A stretch of 64,000 nucleotides of DNA, from assembly GCF_023078275.1 (NCBI RefSeq), contig NC_062983.1, positions 4,767,001 through 4,831,000 on the forward strand, given 5' to 3'. Within the stretch, counting starts at the first letter, position 1; the number at the start of each line of letters is the position of its first letter. Of the stretch, positions 21,336 through 32,319 are shown in pieces. Source of the DNA: Leguminivora glycinivorella. Taxonomy: Eukaryota; Arthropoda; Insecta; Lepidoptera; Tortricidae. The notes under the pieces are model-generated. The model ran no database searches, was not told where the DNA came from, and saw nothing but the letters and a program-made list of their open reading frames with translations. A program made the position numbers and the translations under genes.

Positions 21336-21918
21336 CCTACGCCAAATCTTGGGATTAGTTGTCACATCGGATCCCAGGCTCCCATGAGCCGTGGCAAAAT
21401 GCTAGTATAACGCAAGAACGATGATGATAAAATTAGTTACAAAACAATAGAAAATACGGTAGGACTAGTAACAGGGTGCCGTCAGCAGCCGGGGCAAGGG
21501 CCATGCTGACAGCTTCCCTGTTAAAACTTTCGGAATATCATTTTGGACAATTTGACCCATGTTATGTAACTGATATTATTATTGATTTTTGTCCGTCTTA
21601 TTTTTGTGCCGAATCACAAACGTACGTCTGCGTATTGGTGCGACAGAGCCAGATTACTTGCGTTTCGATGTTTCGGTTGATATTCGGCAACGACACCAGC
21701 AACCAACTTGCTGGATGTACCTAAGGTTTCTTTCAACTTTCTGTCGCATTTACCTGAAGAGGTTCTGATATCATTTGCTTCCCTTTGAGAATCTTTGTAC
21801 GTCAGAATTGGGGCCATTTTTTGGTGACGTTACTAATCAGTGGTCCACCCCACGGTTGTAGAGTGGTTCCAATTGTTGAATACATGAATCAAAGCGAGGG
21901 TTTTTTTACCGATACATA
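21336..21918. other. Intergenic with fragments
   Basis: 21340-21420 resembles a dispersed repeat with CTCCCATGAGCCGTGGCAAA. 21625-21700 has GCGTATTGGTGCGACAGAGC, a fragment of the 157-bp family. No gene. Confidence 0.45.
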
Positions 21919-22103
21919 CTCTGAATCGCGAGCTCTTTCGATCCTGATAGGAAAAAAATGTCCCAAGATTTCGATACATTTTTCAAATCTTCCATTCCAT
22001 TACCACCATACAAAATGTATGGAAAAATGGTAACGGAATGGAGGAAAAAACCTTGGGACACTTTTTTATCCCTATTACGATTGAAAGAGCTCGCGATTCT
22101 GAG
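21919..22103. repeat. Hairpin MITE
   Basis: CTGAATCGCGAGCTCTTTCG is inverted at 22084-22103; inner arms share TGTCCCAAG and the TTCCATTCCATTACC region, with several mismatches. Confidence 0.8.
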
Positions 22104-22194
22104 TGGAAACCACATAAAAATTGCAACATGGGATGGAAACTTTGAAAAAAAAATGACCCAGTTGGTGAACTGCCCGAACTGGCAGAAAAAAACG

Positions 22195-22285
22195 TGAAAC
22201 GAAGCGCTGTAGATATCTATCTTATCGAAAGAGCCAGCGGCGTATCGCTTTCGACGTCGGAGAAATGCATTCGGCTACGAACTGC
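22195..22285 (+). repeat. Dispersed relative of the 157-bp satellite unit
   Basis: GAAACGAAGCGCTGTAGATA, AGAGCCAGCGGCGTATCGCT and ATTCGGCTACG appear in satellite order, with internal deletions. Confidence 0.75.
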
Positions 22286-22603
22286 TATAGATAAATACAA
22301 TATTTGAGTTGATCTAGTATTATTGGAAATTTATGGGGTAATTTGATTTAGTAGGATAAGTTGATTATCAATTGTTGTCGAGTTTGGAGATAAGTTTTGA
22401 AAGTAAACTAAACATTTTATTACAACGATCACAGTTTTAGGTCTCAGAACAACTCAAAAAGCCCATGGCAACCCCGTCGTTAGTTTTTACTAGCTGACCG
22501 CTGACAAAACGGGCAACTTTGCTCATTTGTCGACCTAAATCGCGCATGACTAAGTTCTGTAGAGGTTTGTCATTCCAACTGCTTAAAGACTGCAAGTCGA
22601 ACT

Positions 22604-22962
22604 GGCTATACAGAGTGGGGCCTATAACAAAGGCGAAGAATTGAACTCTAAGCTATTCTCCTTATACTGATTAACATTTGGTCGGCGACTTTTAAAAATA
22701 ACTTGTATTTTGATTTTTATCACCCTTGAAAGTTTTTTCTAAGAGGTAATGTATTGCGAATTCTGTTAAGTCTAAAGTGTGACAGAAAACGTCAATGACA
22801 ACAATAATGGCGTACATTGAAGGTAATATTTATTTTGTATGAAAAATTAAAAATTTAAAGACTTCATAATTTTTAAGTCACTGAACAAATGTTGATCAGT
22901 ATAAGGCGAATAGCCTACAGTTCAATTCTTCGCCTTTGTTGCAGGCCCTACTCTGTATAGCC
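22604..22962. mobile_element. 359-bp TIR MITE
   Basis: GGCTATACAGAGTGGGGCCT at 22604 is inverted at the right end (AGGCCCTACTCTGTATAGCC). The inverted similarity continues inward for about 75 bp (AACAAAGGCGAAGAATTGAA). A truncated copy lies at 57035-57155. Confidence 0.85.
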
Positions 22963-23087
22963 AACATCATCATACTCTAAGTAGTCACACTACTATTATA
23001 CTTCATAAACATGAAATAGATGTCATATACAAGCCTTCGAAAATGTCATATACTTGGAATTTTCGACCCTTGCCTTCGTGATTCGTG

Positions 23088-23205
23088 ACCCGATAGCCGA
23101 GAGGTTGAGGCATCCGTCCGGTAAACGGAGGACGCTGGTTCGATTCCAGCTCGGGACACTTGGAGGCCTTGGTCACTTTTTCTTTGTATATAACATTTAT
23201 TTCAT
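23088..23205 (+). mobile_element. tRNA-derived SINE, family B
   Basis: 23088-23157 folds as a tRNA: CCCGA pairs with TCGGG, D-arm GCC/GGC, anticodon stem TCCGT/ACGGA around CCGGTAA (anticodon GGT, Thr-like, but C where U33 is expected), and a perfect T-arm GCTGG-TTCGATT-CCAGC. It is followed by CTTGGAGGCCTTGGTCA and TTTGTATATAACATTTATTT. The same tail follows a degraded tRNA head at 61627-61728, so this is a SINE, not a tRNA gene. Confidence 0.8.
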
Positions 23206-23225
23206 GTTCACCAGCCCCTTATCGC

Positions 23226-23345
23226 CTACTGATGAGCATAGGCCTCGCTTCTAGTACGCCACTTGTCCCGATCCTGAGCTAGTCTCATCCAGTTGTGACT
23301 CGCAATTTTCCGGATGTCGTCCAACCAACAAGCCAACGGATGCCA
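23226..23345 (-). pseudogene. RTE-type non-LTR C-terminal relic
   Basis: Minus strand reads WLDDIRKIASHNWMRLAQDR then DKWRTRSEAYAHQ and stop. A W.DD...A...W...AQDR..WR..EA sequence is the usual end of RTE-like polyproteins. Upstream sequence is out of frame and degraded. Confidence 0.6.
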
Positions 23346-23480
23346 AGAAGAATTCTGTACGGCGCGACCACGATATTGGTCAATAAGGCGAAAGTGACAA
23401 GCGGCAGCCATAAGTATATGCGAATGAAAAGTCCCATCGTTGTGTCTCGCTCTAATCTGTGGCCGCATTAGGCCTGTCAT

Positions 23481-23800
23481 AGCTAGCTCTCCCTATCCCT
23501 CTTCTGTAATAGTAATAGCGCGAAATCCAGATGCGGATGATATAATTTTGGTGTCCAATGTATGTTCAGTTTTTTGACATTTTAGTTCAGATTTTTAGCA
23601 ACTGACTCGACAGCATTCTTTGAGCTTTGGGAACATGCCCTAAACTTGTAATGAAAATGAAATAGTTTGAAATTAGGTAAATGGGTGTCATTATACATAC
23701 AAAAACATTCAATAATTAGCGATTTAATAAGGTATATTGTAAATAAGTTGAAACTAATCTTAAAGCATATCAATATCACAGAAATATGCGGATTGGCTAT
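23481..23800. other. No feature recognised
   Basis: AT-rich sequence downstream of the hexamerin; the 85-residue minus frame shows no domain. Confidence 0.4.
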
Positions 23801-23806
23801 TTTATT
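23801..23806 (-). terminator. Candidate poly(A) signal of the hexamerin
   Basis: AATAAA on the minus strand, about 120 nt downstream of the TAA at 23929-23927. It is the first canonical hexamer after the stop. Confidence 0.5.
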
Positions 23807-23926
23807 AGTATAGTCAGGAATGCCACTACTATGCAACACTAAGAACTCGTATCATATAGGTATATGATATCGCTGTGTCCTTTTACGAACCGTACTAAAA
23901 TGGTTTTGTATTCATTCTCTCTCCTT

Positions 23927-24839
23927 TTAGCGTTTAGGCTCCTGGTTTTTGTAGCCGGGGTAGTACTGCTTAACGTTGTACAAGTTGGCAATGTCATCAC
24001 CCTCGTGGTAGATGAACACATCCTCGCAGTAGATGTTGGGCTGCTTGAAGTAGGGCTCGTACACGGGCCGGTCGAAGGGGTAGAGGACGGGCTTGGCGTC
24101 GGGGAAGTGGGCCTTCAACACTTCCATTTCCTGAGGCAGAGGTGTTGAGGGGTAGACGACGACGTTCAACTGGAACGGAAAACCACCCTTCGTACCCTTA
24201 GGCAGCATCATTCTTTGGGGCTGGTATAAGAATTTCTCAGACATATCGACTGGAACCTTTCCTTGTTTCATCAGCTTGAAGAGTTCAACCGCGGGGACGC
24301 CTTCCTCCCTGTGCGGGACAAAGTCAAGCGAACGGCGCTCAATCTTGTTCTGCCCAGGAGTCAGCTTATGAATGAACCAGTCCAGTTCAATAAAGTTCAC
24401 CCAATTGTCTTCAATATTAAGAGGATAGCCATTGCTGTCGTACTTGGGACCCAGGAAGATCTTGAACACGGCGTCAGTGCTGACTTCAGACTTGACATCG
24501 ACAGTGACGGTGAAGGGTTTGTGATTCAGACGAGGTTGACGGACCGAATATACATCGTATGTGTTGCCATCATACGGTTTGTTAGCCTTGAACTCTTCGA
24601 TGCTGTGGAAGATGTCGTTGGTGATGACAAAGTCGTAGGGCTCGAAGAAGGTAACTAGTTTGTCAATCTTAACATCGTTGATCTTGACTCCATGGAAATA
24701 AAGCTGGCTATAGCTGTAGGGTTCCATGTACTCTTTCCATTGTTGGAAATAGTTCAGGATGCGAGCGTAGAACTGGTAGAACATGGGGTCGCGCAAAGAG
24801 GTCTGGTACAGCTCCAAGGCGCTCGGGAAAATAGTGTAC
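23927..24839 (-). CDS. Arylphorin-type hexamerin, last exon (C-terminal domain)
   Basis: Hexamerins are haemolymph storage proteins of the haemocyanin superfamily, made in fat body and secreted as hexamers. This exon encodes 303 residues plus one base. It starts after a clear acceptor (TTTTAATTTACAG, AG at 24841-24840) with YTIFPSALELYQTSLRDPMF, which matches arylphorin sequence before the C-terminal immunoglobulin-like domain. Landmarks in order: LYFHGVKINDVKIDKL, RQPRLNHKPF, KIFLGPKYD..GYPL..EDNWVNFIELDWF, MMLPKGTKGGFPFQL, and FIYHEG close to the end. Many Tyr/Phe fit arylphorin rather than the Met-rich class. The frame is intact to TAA (23929-23927). The acceptor is phase 2 (codon completed by its first G). 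Exons for roughly 370-400 preceding residues are absent from the window. Family assignment is secure; whether it is expressed is not. Confidence 0.88.
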
Positions 24840-24963
24840 CTGTAAATTAAAAAGGAGCTTATGATAAAACTAGCCAAAGCTAGGAATAATATTGAACTAT
24901 TAATTTTACAATATTCGCCTTCACGAACATGACCTTGATCATCTTTTTGTATTTTATATGTTT

Positions 24964-25306
24964 AAAACTATAGAAACGGATTAAATCGCGTATAATGACT
25001 TTACAATTCATCCCGACGTTTCGAACACTTTACAGCATTCGTGGTCAACGGGTGACTGAGGAAAAAATACAATGTGCAAATGAATAGTGTGTGAACCCGC
25101 CTTAAAAATCTATATTATTTGTGGTCATGGTTCGTTAATATTTCTTGTATGTGGGTAGCTTTTGCACATTGTAATTTTTCCTCAGTAACCCGTTGACCAC
25201 GAATGCTGTAAAGTGTTCGAAACGTCGGGATGAATTCATTATACGCGATTCAATCCGTTTCATAGTTTTATTTCATGAGTAACTATCGCGGTAACCGAAG
25301 ACAATA
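24964..25306. mobile_element. Hairpin MITE (copy 2) inside the hexamerin locus
   Basis: Arms of about 100 bp (24964-25065 and 25165-25267) share AACGGATT, ATCGCG, CCGACGTTTCGAACACTTTA and CAACGGGTGACTGAGGAAAA, around a 100-bp loop. The right end carries CTATCGCGGTAACCGAAGAC, as in the copy at 4240. It fills about half of the space between the two hexamerin exons. Confidence 0.85.
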
Positions 25307-25497
25307 ATATAATTTATCAAAAATATAACATTTAAAAAAGCGGCAAAGAAAAGAAACGCTTTGATTTTGATTCCCGAGCAAGCGAAAGATTCCAATATCA
25401 TCATCAATATTGGGTGTTAGTAGTAAGTGGCTTGAAATTGAGATCTTAAGCGTTATTTTAAGGCTACTTACTAGGCACGACAAGAATAAAAACATAC

Positions 25498-25585
25498 CAG
25501 ATTTAAGCTTCACATCGTATTTCTGCGGTACGGTCCCGGCGACCGCCAAAGCCACGAGAGCTGCTAAGATCAGAACCGTCTTCAT
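25498..25585 (-). CDS. Hexamerin exon 1 (signal peptide)
   Basis: Encodes 29 residues plus one base: MKTVLILAALVALAVAGTVP, then QKYDVKLKS. This is a typical cleavable signal peptide with a hydrophobic core at 4-16 and a likely cut after AVAG, and it closely resembles lepidopteran arylphorin starts. ATG at 25585-25583 follows an A/G-rich leader. The exon ends TCTG before the donor GTATGT (25497-25492), a phase-1 junction. The last exon has a phase-2 acceptor, so joining the two directly shifts the frame. The exon is in the right order and strand for the same gene. Confidence 0.85.
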
Positions 25586-25608
25586 CTTTCCCCTTTCTCA
25601 TTCACTCT

Positions 25609-25639
25609 GCTGAATCTATATTAAATACCGTTTTTTATA
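25609..25639 (-). promoter_or_regulatory. TATA box and initiator of the hexamerin
   Basis: TATAAAAAA at 25639-25631 on the minus strand and an initiator-like TTCAGC at 25614-25609, with the putative +1 A at 25611, 28 nt from the TATA start. The implied leader is about 25 nt to the ATG at 25585. Spacing fits an insect TATA/Inr promoter. Confidence 0.75.
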
Positions 25640-25649
25640 CACAGATATC

Positions 25650-26022
25650 TCACCAGTTTTGCATGTTGTATTTTTCTCGTGTTTACGATTTAGTTTATCA
25701 AAGACCTTTGACACCGATTATACGCCTTAAAAGTCTTAATGAACTGACCTTTTTGATAATGAAATAAGCAGTCAAGGATGTTGTTTTTACTTATTAACTT
25801 GATCACTGCATGTTGTTTGGTGCAGCTGTTTGGTGAGTGTTTAATTTTAGTAAACTTATACAGACATTGAAGAAATAGACATGTAGATTTAGAAGTAGCG
25901 TAGTTACTTAGTGACGTTTGGACGGGACGGGAGGCTGGCCGTTCATTCATTTTTTTTATCTTTTCGTGTTATAAACTGAAATAGATACCGTACACCAAAG
26001 AAAAAGCGATCTTAAGTTTACT
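25650..26022. other. Upstream region of the hexamerin
   Basis: AT-rich; no further motif I can support. Hormone-response elements cannot be called by eye. Confidence 0.4.
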
Positions 26023-26084
26023 GGTGGCGAAGCCGGGAATCGAACCCGGGTCAACAGCTATCGCGGCTATACCACTACACCACC
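26023..26084 (-). mobile_element. tRNA-derived SINE head (family C)
   Basis: On the minus strand GGTGGTG pairs with CGCCACC as a 7-bp acceptor stem and CCGGG-TTCGATT-CCCGG is a perfect T-arm, but only 62 nt separate the ends and the anticodon arm does not fold. A related sequence at 39478-39545 supports a SINE rather than a tRNA gene. Confidence 0.6.
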
Positions 26085-26274
26085 CCGTACTCGCCGTACT
26101 CGTCGAAATTTCTCTAATTTAGAGTTTTCAGTGCTGCTCTCTTAACCCCTTCTTACTATAGTGAGCTATGTAGTAACAGTGAGCCATTGCATTAATGTGT
26201 GTTATTATTTGATGTTAATTTTAATTTTTAAATTGTATAGTTATTTTAGCCTGTGTGGTGACGGGTTAAGAATT

Positions 26275-26500
26275 TCACCACCCCCTTTCTTCCCGTGGGT
26301 GTCGTAGAAGGCGACTGTGGGATATGGGTTAAATTGTGGCGTAGGCGAGAGGCTGGCAACCTGTCACTGCAATGCCACAATTTCGTTTTCTTTTAACCCC
26401 TTATTTGCCAAGAGTGGCACTGAAGCTTTAGTAGTTTCATGTGTTCTGCCTACCCCTTTATGGGATACAGGCGTGATTGTATGTATGTATGTATGTATAG
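26275..26500 (+). repeat. LINE 3' end with (GTAT)n tail
   Basis: GTGGGTGTCGTAGAAGGCGA, TTTAACCCCTTATTTGCCAA, CTACCCCTTTATGGGATACA, then a GTAT repeat at 26478-26498. An inverted fragment of the same sequence lies at 37501-37625. Confidence 0.7.
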
Positions 26501-27257
26501 TTATTTTATTGCGTATTATGTCTCTAATGTATGAGCCATGTTGCTTGATTTAAATAAATAAATGAAAATGAAAAAATTGCGTAGTGTAACTTTGTGTGGA
26601 ACATGCTCGCATGTCTACCAAACCAAACGGTACCCAAACTTCGATAAAACTATGACGTTAACATAACCGTTACACAGCTATCAAAATCGTTGCCAACACA
26701 GCTTGTTCTGACTCTAAAACGGTTGCCATTTTGAAGTTTCACCGGAAATCCGGTTTAACTTAATTGTGGATTTCAATAATTCAGCGGAAGCCCCGCTCTC
26801 AAAGCTGTCATTTACTTTAATGAACTGTCAGAACTTATTAGTTTGCCATTTAGTTTTAAGTTTATACGATACTGGTTGTGTCTTGAAACTTCACTAGTTT
26901 TGATAGTTGTATAATTTGAAGAGAAGCAAAGAAACTTTGAGTGTGTCTAACATCTTGATGCTTTATTGATAGACGATGACTGTGACTACGGAAAAAGATT
27001 TATGATTAAGCCGTCCTAGGCAGGCTAGGTTATGCAAGTTCGTACGATACGGTACGGTGTATGGACGGAGTCAATGTGCTCCTATGAATTAATTCAGAAT
27101 TCCCGATTTATACGGCAACTTTACCAAAGAGGGCATAATATTTTATTTCACAGATACTTATAGATGTCAAGATAATATTAAGAATTATATTATCATATAT
27201 CAAGTCATTAATTATAAATTATTATTTGTGTCGTAAAGTAAATCTACAAATAAAAAT
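26501..27257. other. No feature recognised
   Basis: AT-rich; a LINE-like tail (AAATAAATAAATGAAAATGA) at 26550-26575. Confidence 0.4.
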
Positions 27258-28259
27258 GGACAGTGTTATGGAATAAGCGATCAAGCGACAGTTAGTTGAA
27301 ATCGAGAAAATGAGCTAGAAAGATTTGAAATTTGAATCAGTTGTTGTAAGTTCATTTATAAAGTAAAAAAGTTAATTTTGACATTGAACCTATAAAAATG
27401 TTCATAATTTAAATAGATAAAAAAAATAACACCATACCTATTCAAGTTTCGAAGTAATTAACGTTTTTCCGCTTGATTCTTTACTGAACTAATACTGCGA
27501 TGACGTTAATTTATTTCGCCGTAGCGTACTATGAGACATATTTTGTCGCTTGATTCTTTAATGCAAATTGTTAGAGGTAAAGTGAATACTGGAATAAAAT
27601 AACATTCCATATATTTGAGTAAATAGTGCTATTGTAAATAAATGAACAACAATATTTTCCTCCACAATGATTAGAACTAATCCGTCTAACAATTTAGTTT
27701 TGTTCTCCAATCAACTTTTTTTAATAAATGTCAAAAAAATCAGCATATATGGCAAAATTAGCATTGTAACTAATAATAATTCATTAGTACTAGCCAGGAT
27801 TACACACATAAGATATTATGATATAACAAAACCTCTTGATACTTAGTTCTCATTAAGCGAAATATCCTGCAATTTCAAATATGTAACAACGAATTAAACG
27901 ACACTATTAGGGCGGTTAAATCGATATTGCGTTTATAAATCATCAAAACTTTAAACCAAAACGAATTAATAACATTTTTATGGCGTTTAACTCGATTTTG
28001 CGATTTAGAATATACGCTTATTATAATTTGTAAAAGTAAATTTGGCGTTCAATTCGTTTTTACGTAATAACGACTTAGTACACAGGGCCATACAAATTTT
28101 AACGTGTCGCTTGATTCTACCCCTTAAAATAAGGCTGTAAGCATTATTTTTCAACAAATAAATAGTCAATACTATAGATTATCACATTTATATCCGAACT
28201 GCATTCATAACTTTTTTTTCGGATTTTGGCGCTTAGTTCGCTATTCCATAACACCGTCC
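27258..28259. mobile_element. 1.0-kb TIR element with many internal copies of a terminal motif
   Basis: Left end GGACAGTGTTATGGAATAAG (27258) is inverted at the right end (CTATTCCATAACACCGTCC, ending 28259), with 1-2 differences. The subterminal CGCTTGATTCTTTA motif appears near 27470, 27548 and (shorter) 28107, and inverted as ATCAAGCGAC at 27280. A GGCGTTTAACTCGATTTTGC-like motif recurs near 27911, 27981, 28043 and 28229. No coding frame. Repeated subterminal motifs are typical of transposase-binding sites. Confidence 0.7.
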
Positions 28260-28349
28260 AAATATAGTCGTAAGTCACCTTGATATATATTGTTGCCCTT
28301 TAAGCCCTTACTTTCTAAGGATCACTTTCTATAGTAGTGTGATAAAGTT

Positions 28350-29772
28350 GGGCGTAAAGGACAAGTTTTTTTGTTCTTCGTCCTTTACGACCAGCACTAA
28401 AAATATTTTATCCGCAACTGTAATCGATATCTTTGGGTTCAATTGTCGTAAAGGACATATAATGCAGGTTTACAAGACAAAGATAAACCCACTTTTTTTG
28501 TTTTTTTGACCTATATTTGTGACGTGTATAAAAAAAATATGCAGATTACGAGTATCTTTAACCTAGTGTAGCAACCGTAGTTATAAACTAAACGATTTAG
28601 AAGATAGATGGTTGTAAAGGACACGTCAAAATGTTATAACGTCCTTTACACCCATGATTTGATAGGGTCGTAAATGACGGTCTTAGATGATTTTTATACA
28701 AAGTCGGGGCGTAATTGTAACCGAAATGGTATAAATGTTGTGCTAAGTTTACAATTAAAAAATGGAAAAATGTATCAAAACGTACTTAATATGGCATAGA
28801 ATAGCTACATTAGTTTAATGCAGTGTATTATTTATCTAAGCTATCTTAGCAACAAAAAAGAACAAGACTAATATTTTATATCCAGTTTTGTAATAAAGAA
28901 ACAATATTTGCTTAAAAACTATCTAATACTTTGGCAACAAATTCAAAGTTATTTTTTTTAGTATTCGCTGCTGTCTGAATAGTCAGTAGGTTACGCATTC
29001 AGTCTTTAATTCTAGCAGGGAAACGCTTTCGTAGTATTATTATACTGCGGCGAGATGTAGGTAATAAAAAAAAACATTATGGTAATCAGGGTACGTACCC
29101 AAACGCTCACGATAATATCTATTTCGTAGCTAAGTATATATCTTTATCGCTCTTGCGTATTGCACCAGACTGCATTTTTGTCGGCGTCTGGCGTCGATGA
29201 TTACCATTCAGCTTACGCCGGCAGTAAATTTTAACAGTAGACTATACTAACATTTAGTGCGACAATAACAGGTGCGTTTCGCTAGCGAATGAGCGTTAGC
29301 GTTTGGTGACTTGGCTATGTACCCAGGTACTTAAAGCATTGACTATAATATTTCTAGGATTGAACTCATAATTAAGATTATTCTTATTTAACAGGTTTAA
29401 GACTAAATAACAATCTTCTGTTTTAAAATTAATAAAAATATGAATCAACATAGTAGGTAGTCTTGACTACAGTTTGTATACGTGTCCTAACTTGCGTTTA
29501 TAAATAAGTACTTAACTCTTAGTAATCTGTTATTCTTAGAACTTCTTTCTACTTTAGACTTAAAATTACTGTCGTATTAATATAGTCTACTATTCACAGT
29601 TGCTGATTAAAGATTTACGTGATTACCATTAGTGTTTTTATATTTACTTAAACTACGAAAGCGTTTCCCTGCTAGAATTAAATATTGAATGCGTAACTTA
29701 ATATTATCATATTGTGTCGTCGTTTTTTCTAAAAAAAAAGGTTTTTTGCTAGCTTTTGTCCTTTACTCGCCG
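28350..29772. mobile_element. Putative 1.4-kb element with GTAAAGGAC motifs
   Basis: GGGCGTAAAGGACAA at 28350 faces TTGTCCTTTACTCGCC at 29757-29772. Further GTAAAGGAC or inverted copies are at 28380, 28445, 28610, 28640 and (variant) 28668. An internal inverted repeat of 46 bp (28990-29035 and 29652-29697) matches at 44 positions. No coding frame. The outer boundaries are an inference from motif placement. Confidence 0.5.
29098..29235 (+). repeat. Degraded relative of the 157-bp unit
   Basis: AAACGCTCACGATAATATCT, TCGCTCTTGCGTATTG and GGCGTCTGGCGTCGA in satellite order, within the element at 28350-29772. Confidence 0.7.
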
Positions 29773-31111
29773 TATAGACAAGCGACTAACTTCACAACAA
29801 AGATTTGCTAATGTCACGTTCATATAATTATTACTGTCAATTCTAGGGTGAAACACGTCATAATATAGTGCGCAACGTTCGGACAAGTAAAATAATAATA
29901 GAAATTAAATAAATGTGAATGAATCCTTAGCCTATTTGTCCCTTTGAATTTACTATTCAAAAACTAAAAGTTATGAACAGAAAATTTTAAGTTATATTGT
30001 TACTTACGAAACAATTTTAAAAGGTAGATACACGTTTAACAGGCAGTCTCATTAGAGTATCAAAAAAACACGAAAGATACGCTTTCAAAAATACAGGTCA
30101 GATTATCTGTCAACAAAAAAGGTTCTAGAATGTTCCTCCATGTCAAAACTTTTAACGAGACCGTACCAAATTTAAAAACGTTTTTACTTATAACATATAT
30201 CACTCGCACAGTCTATTGAAACTTGAGTTTTATTCCTGCAAAAATACCGTACATTTTATGAAAGCTACGGCTAGTAAGATACGAGAAGGAAATGGTAAAT
30301 TCGAATTGTACATGTGAAACTAATTTCAAGTTAGGCGACTCAATTTTCGTGTCATGCAGCCAAAATTAAACATCGCACATGACTTTTGGTATGTGTGATT
30401 TGGCGTGACTTTCATTTTGGTGGCTTGTCCTAACTTGTGTTAGTGGAAACTAACTTCATACGAATAGTACAATAGGTAACGCATTTATTCGCTACTACAT
30501 TTTGTAGGTTTCCCATATTATATGAATTATAATGTGTCACATTGTATAGTTTGACCAGTGATTACTCAGAGAGTAGATCTGAATGTCTGTCAAGTTACAC
30601 CAGTTTGACCGGACTGGCTTCCCTCGATGGCAACTGACCAGGCCAGGTCAGAAGTACTCCAAACCGACGAGCGTGTATGAGAAACGTTATGAAAGTGTGT
30701 GAAGCGAAAGTGGTTTGTCAGGATCGTAGAAAATGGAAATCGTAAACTATAACATAGCATACACTGTTAGAATATTAGTGGGGTAACATTTTTTTTCACA
30801 CAAATAACGTAACCAAAGGAACTAATTTAATCCATTCTCTAAGAAATCTCTCATTGGGTACAACGGTAGAAACGGTAGAAAATAAAAACGTATCCACTAT
30901 TTTAACCTCTAAAGTTTCAAATAAATGGCTCAAGTGAAAACCGAACAGAAAAACGGACTAGCTCCCTAAATATTCAATTGATGTCGAAAAGCCGTATTAA
31001 TAAAACTGGCATAAATTTAAATTCTCACCCATTCAGTAGGGTGACTACGAGTTGTGTCACAGAACTTAATTTAGATAGAAGAAACAAATTCATATATTTG
31101 TATAGGGGCCG
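29773..31111. other. No feature recognised
   Basis: AT-rich over 1.3 kb. A slightly GC-richer patch at 30590-30720 has no match I can see. No frame longer than chance. Confidence 0.4.
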
Positions 31112-31336
31112 AGCGTGTCAAATTTTGTACTGAAGTTGATTCTTGCCTGTAATTTTAAATATGTCTCAGGCTCTTGATTGTTCATAATTTTTGTGTTGTT
31201 GCAATTGAATATCACGTAACGAGGCATTTTTTATGTTTTGGTTGACTTCAACTTACAAAAATTGACGCCCGAAAGCTGCAAGCTGCGAGTAAAGACGGAC
31301 AACTCAGTGGATTTCACTGAGTTCATTTGACACGCT
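31112..31336. mobile_element. 225-bp MITE with AGCGTGTCAAAT ends
   Basis: AGCGTGTCAAAT at 31112-31123 is exactly inverted at 31325-31336. An internal small palindrome CTCAGTGGATTTCACTGAG lies near 31302. Confidence 0.7.
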
Positions 31337-31667
31337 AAGTAGATACGTTTGCTTGATCTATGGTATATATGACATCTGTGAGTTGTGTAATACTAACTAG
31401 TATGAGAATAATTTGACTAAGTAATTTGAGAAAGCTTATATTTACTGGGTATTAGGCAATGGTTACTTACGTAAATATAAATTCACTCATATTAATTATA
31501 AAACAAAACACTCATAACTAAGTAATAAACATCAAAGTATACACCTGTATATGTATTATTCAGTGGAACTGCTTTATAATATGCACCTGTACCTGCTATT
31601 GTAACCTAAAATAACATATAATATAAGCAATAAATAATTCATTCATTCATTCAATCTAAGATGAAAT

Positions 31668-31785
31668 CATCAAATCTCGGGAACAGGCATCTTCTGGGCG
31701 AGCTCACTCCATGGCGTTGACCACGTCTTTGCCTTTAGCAAGTCTGTGGCTAAGAGTAAGCCCATTTATAATAATAATAAAAAAA
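31668..31785 (-). repeat. Dispersed repeat with GAGTGAGCTCGCC core (minus)
   Basis: Inverse of 19485 and 39690 sequences: GAACAGGCATCTTCTGGGCG, AGCTCACTCCATGG, and AGAGTAAGCCCATTTATAAT. Confidence 0.75.
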
Positions 31786-32319
31786 TCTACTTTTTGTCAC
31801 ACATAAAGTCGGCCCACGATAGGTTTGCAACGATTTTGATAACCCTGCCTCTGTAAGGGTTAAGGAACGTCATCATTTCATCGAAGTTTGACGTTTAAAA
31901 TAGCAGTTGCACCGGTGAGGCTGTCGGAATTGTTACGGACTTACTTTGGGTTGACATTATTAATTAATGCCCTTGCCGCGATCGGAACCCGCGAACCATC
32001 AAATATAAATACAAATTAATAATCTTTCAACTAAGATTCAACGAAACAAAACAAAACAATTTTTTTTGTGCTTGCGGGTGTCGCCATATGACTCGAAACA
32101 TGTCGCCAAACGCGATGTATTAACGTGAGTAGGCACTTCCGTGTATTGAAATATTTTAATTTAATGATTAGAGTGCATTGGGGTTATTTCAAAGGTCGTC
32201 TAATTTCAAAAGTCACATAAAAATCACCACTATTTCCATCATATCAAGATTCAACTTTCGAAATACCGGAGCATTTTTGTGCTTCGAAATCACCCCAATG
32301 CAACCTACTTACAACTAGG
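31786..32319. other. Intergenic
   Basis: 31830-31905 shares TTGCAACGATTTTGATAACC-like sequence with 62365-62440 (an old dispersed repeat). Nothing else. Confidence 0.4.

Noticed and set aside
23088..23157. Functional tRNA-Thr gene
   Set aside because: It folds well, but U33 is replaced by C and the SINE tail following it is shared with 61627-61728.
24263..24658. 131-residue plus-strand frame
   Set aside because: Antisense shadow of the hexamerin exon.
26023..26084. tRNA gene on the minus strand
   Set aside because: Acceptor and T stems pair, but the length is 62 nt and there is no anticodon arm; a related degraded copy exists at 39478.
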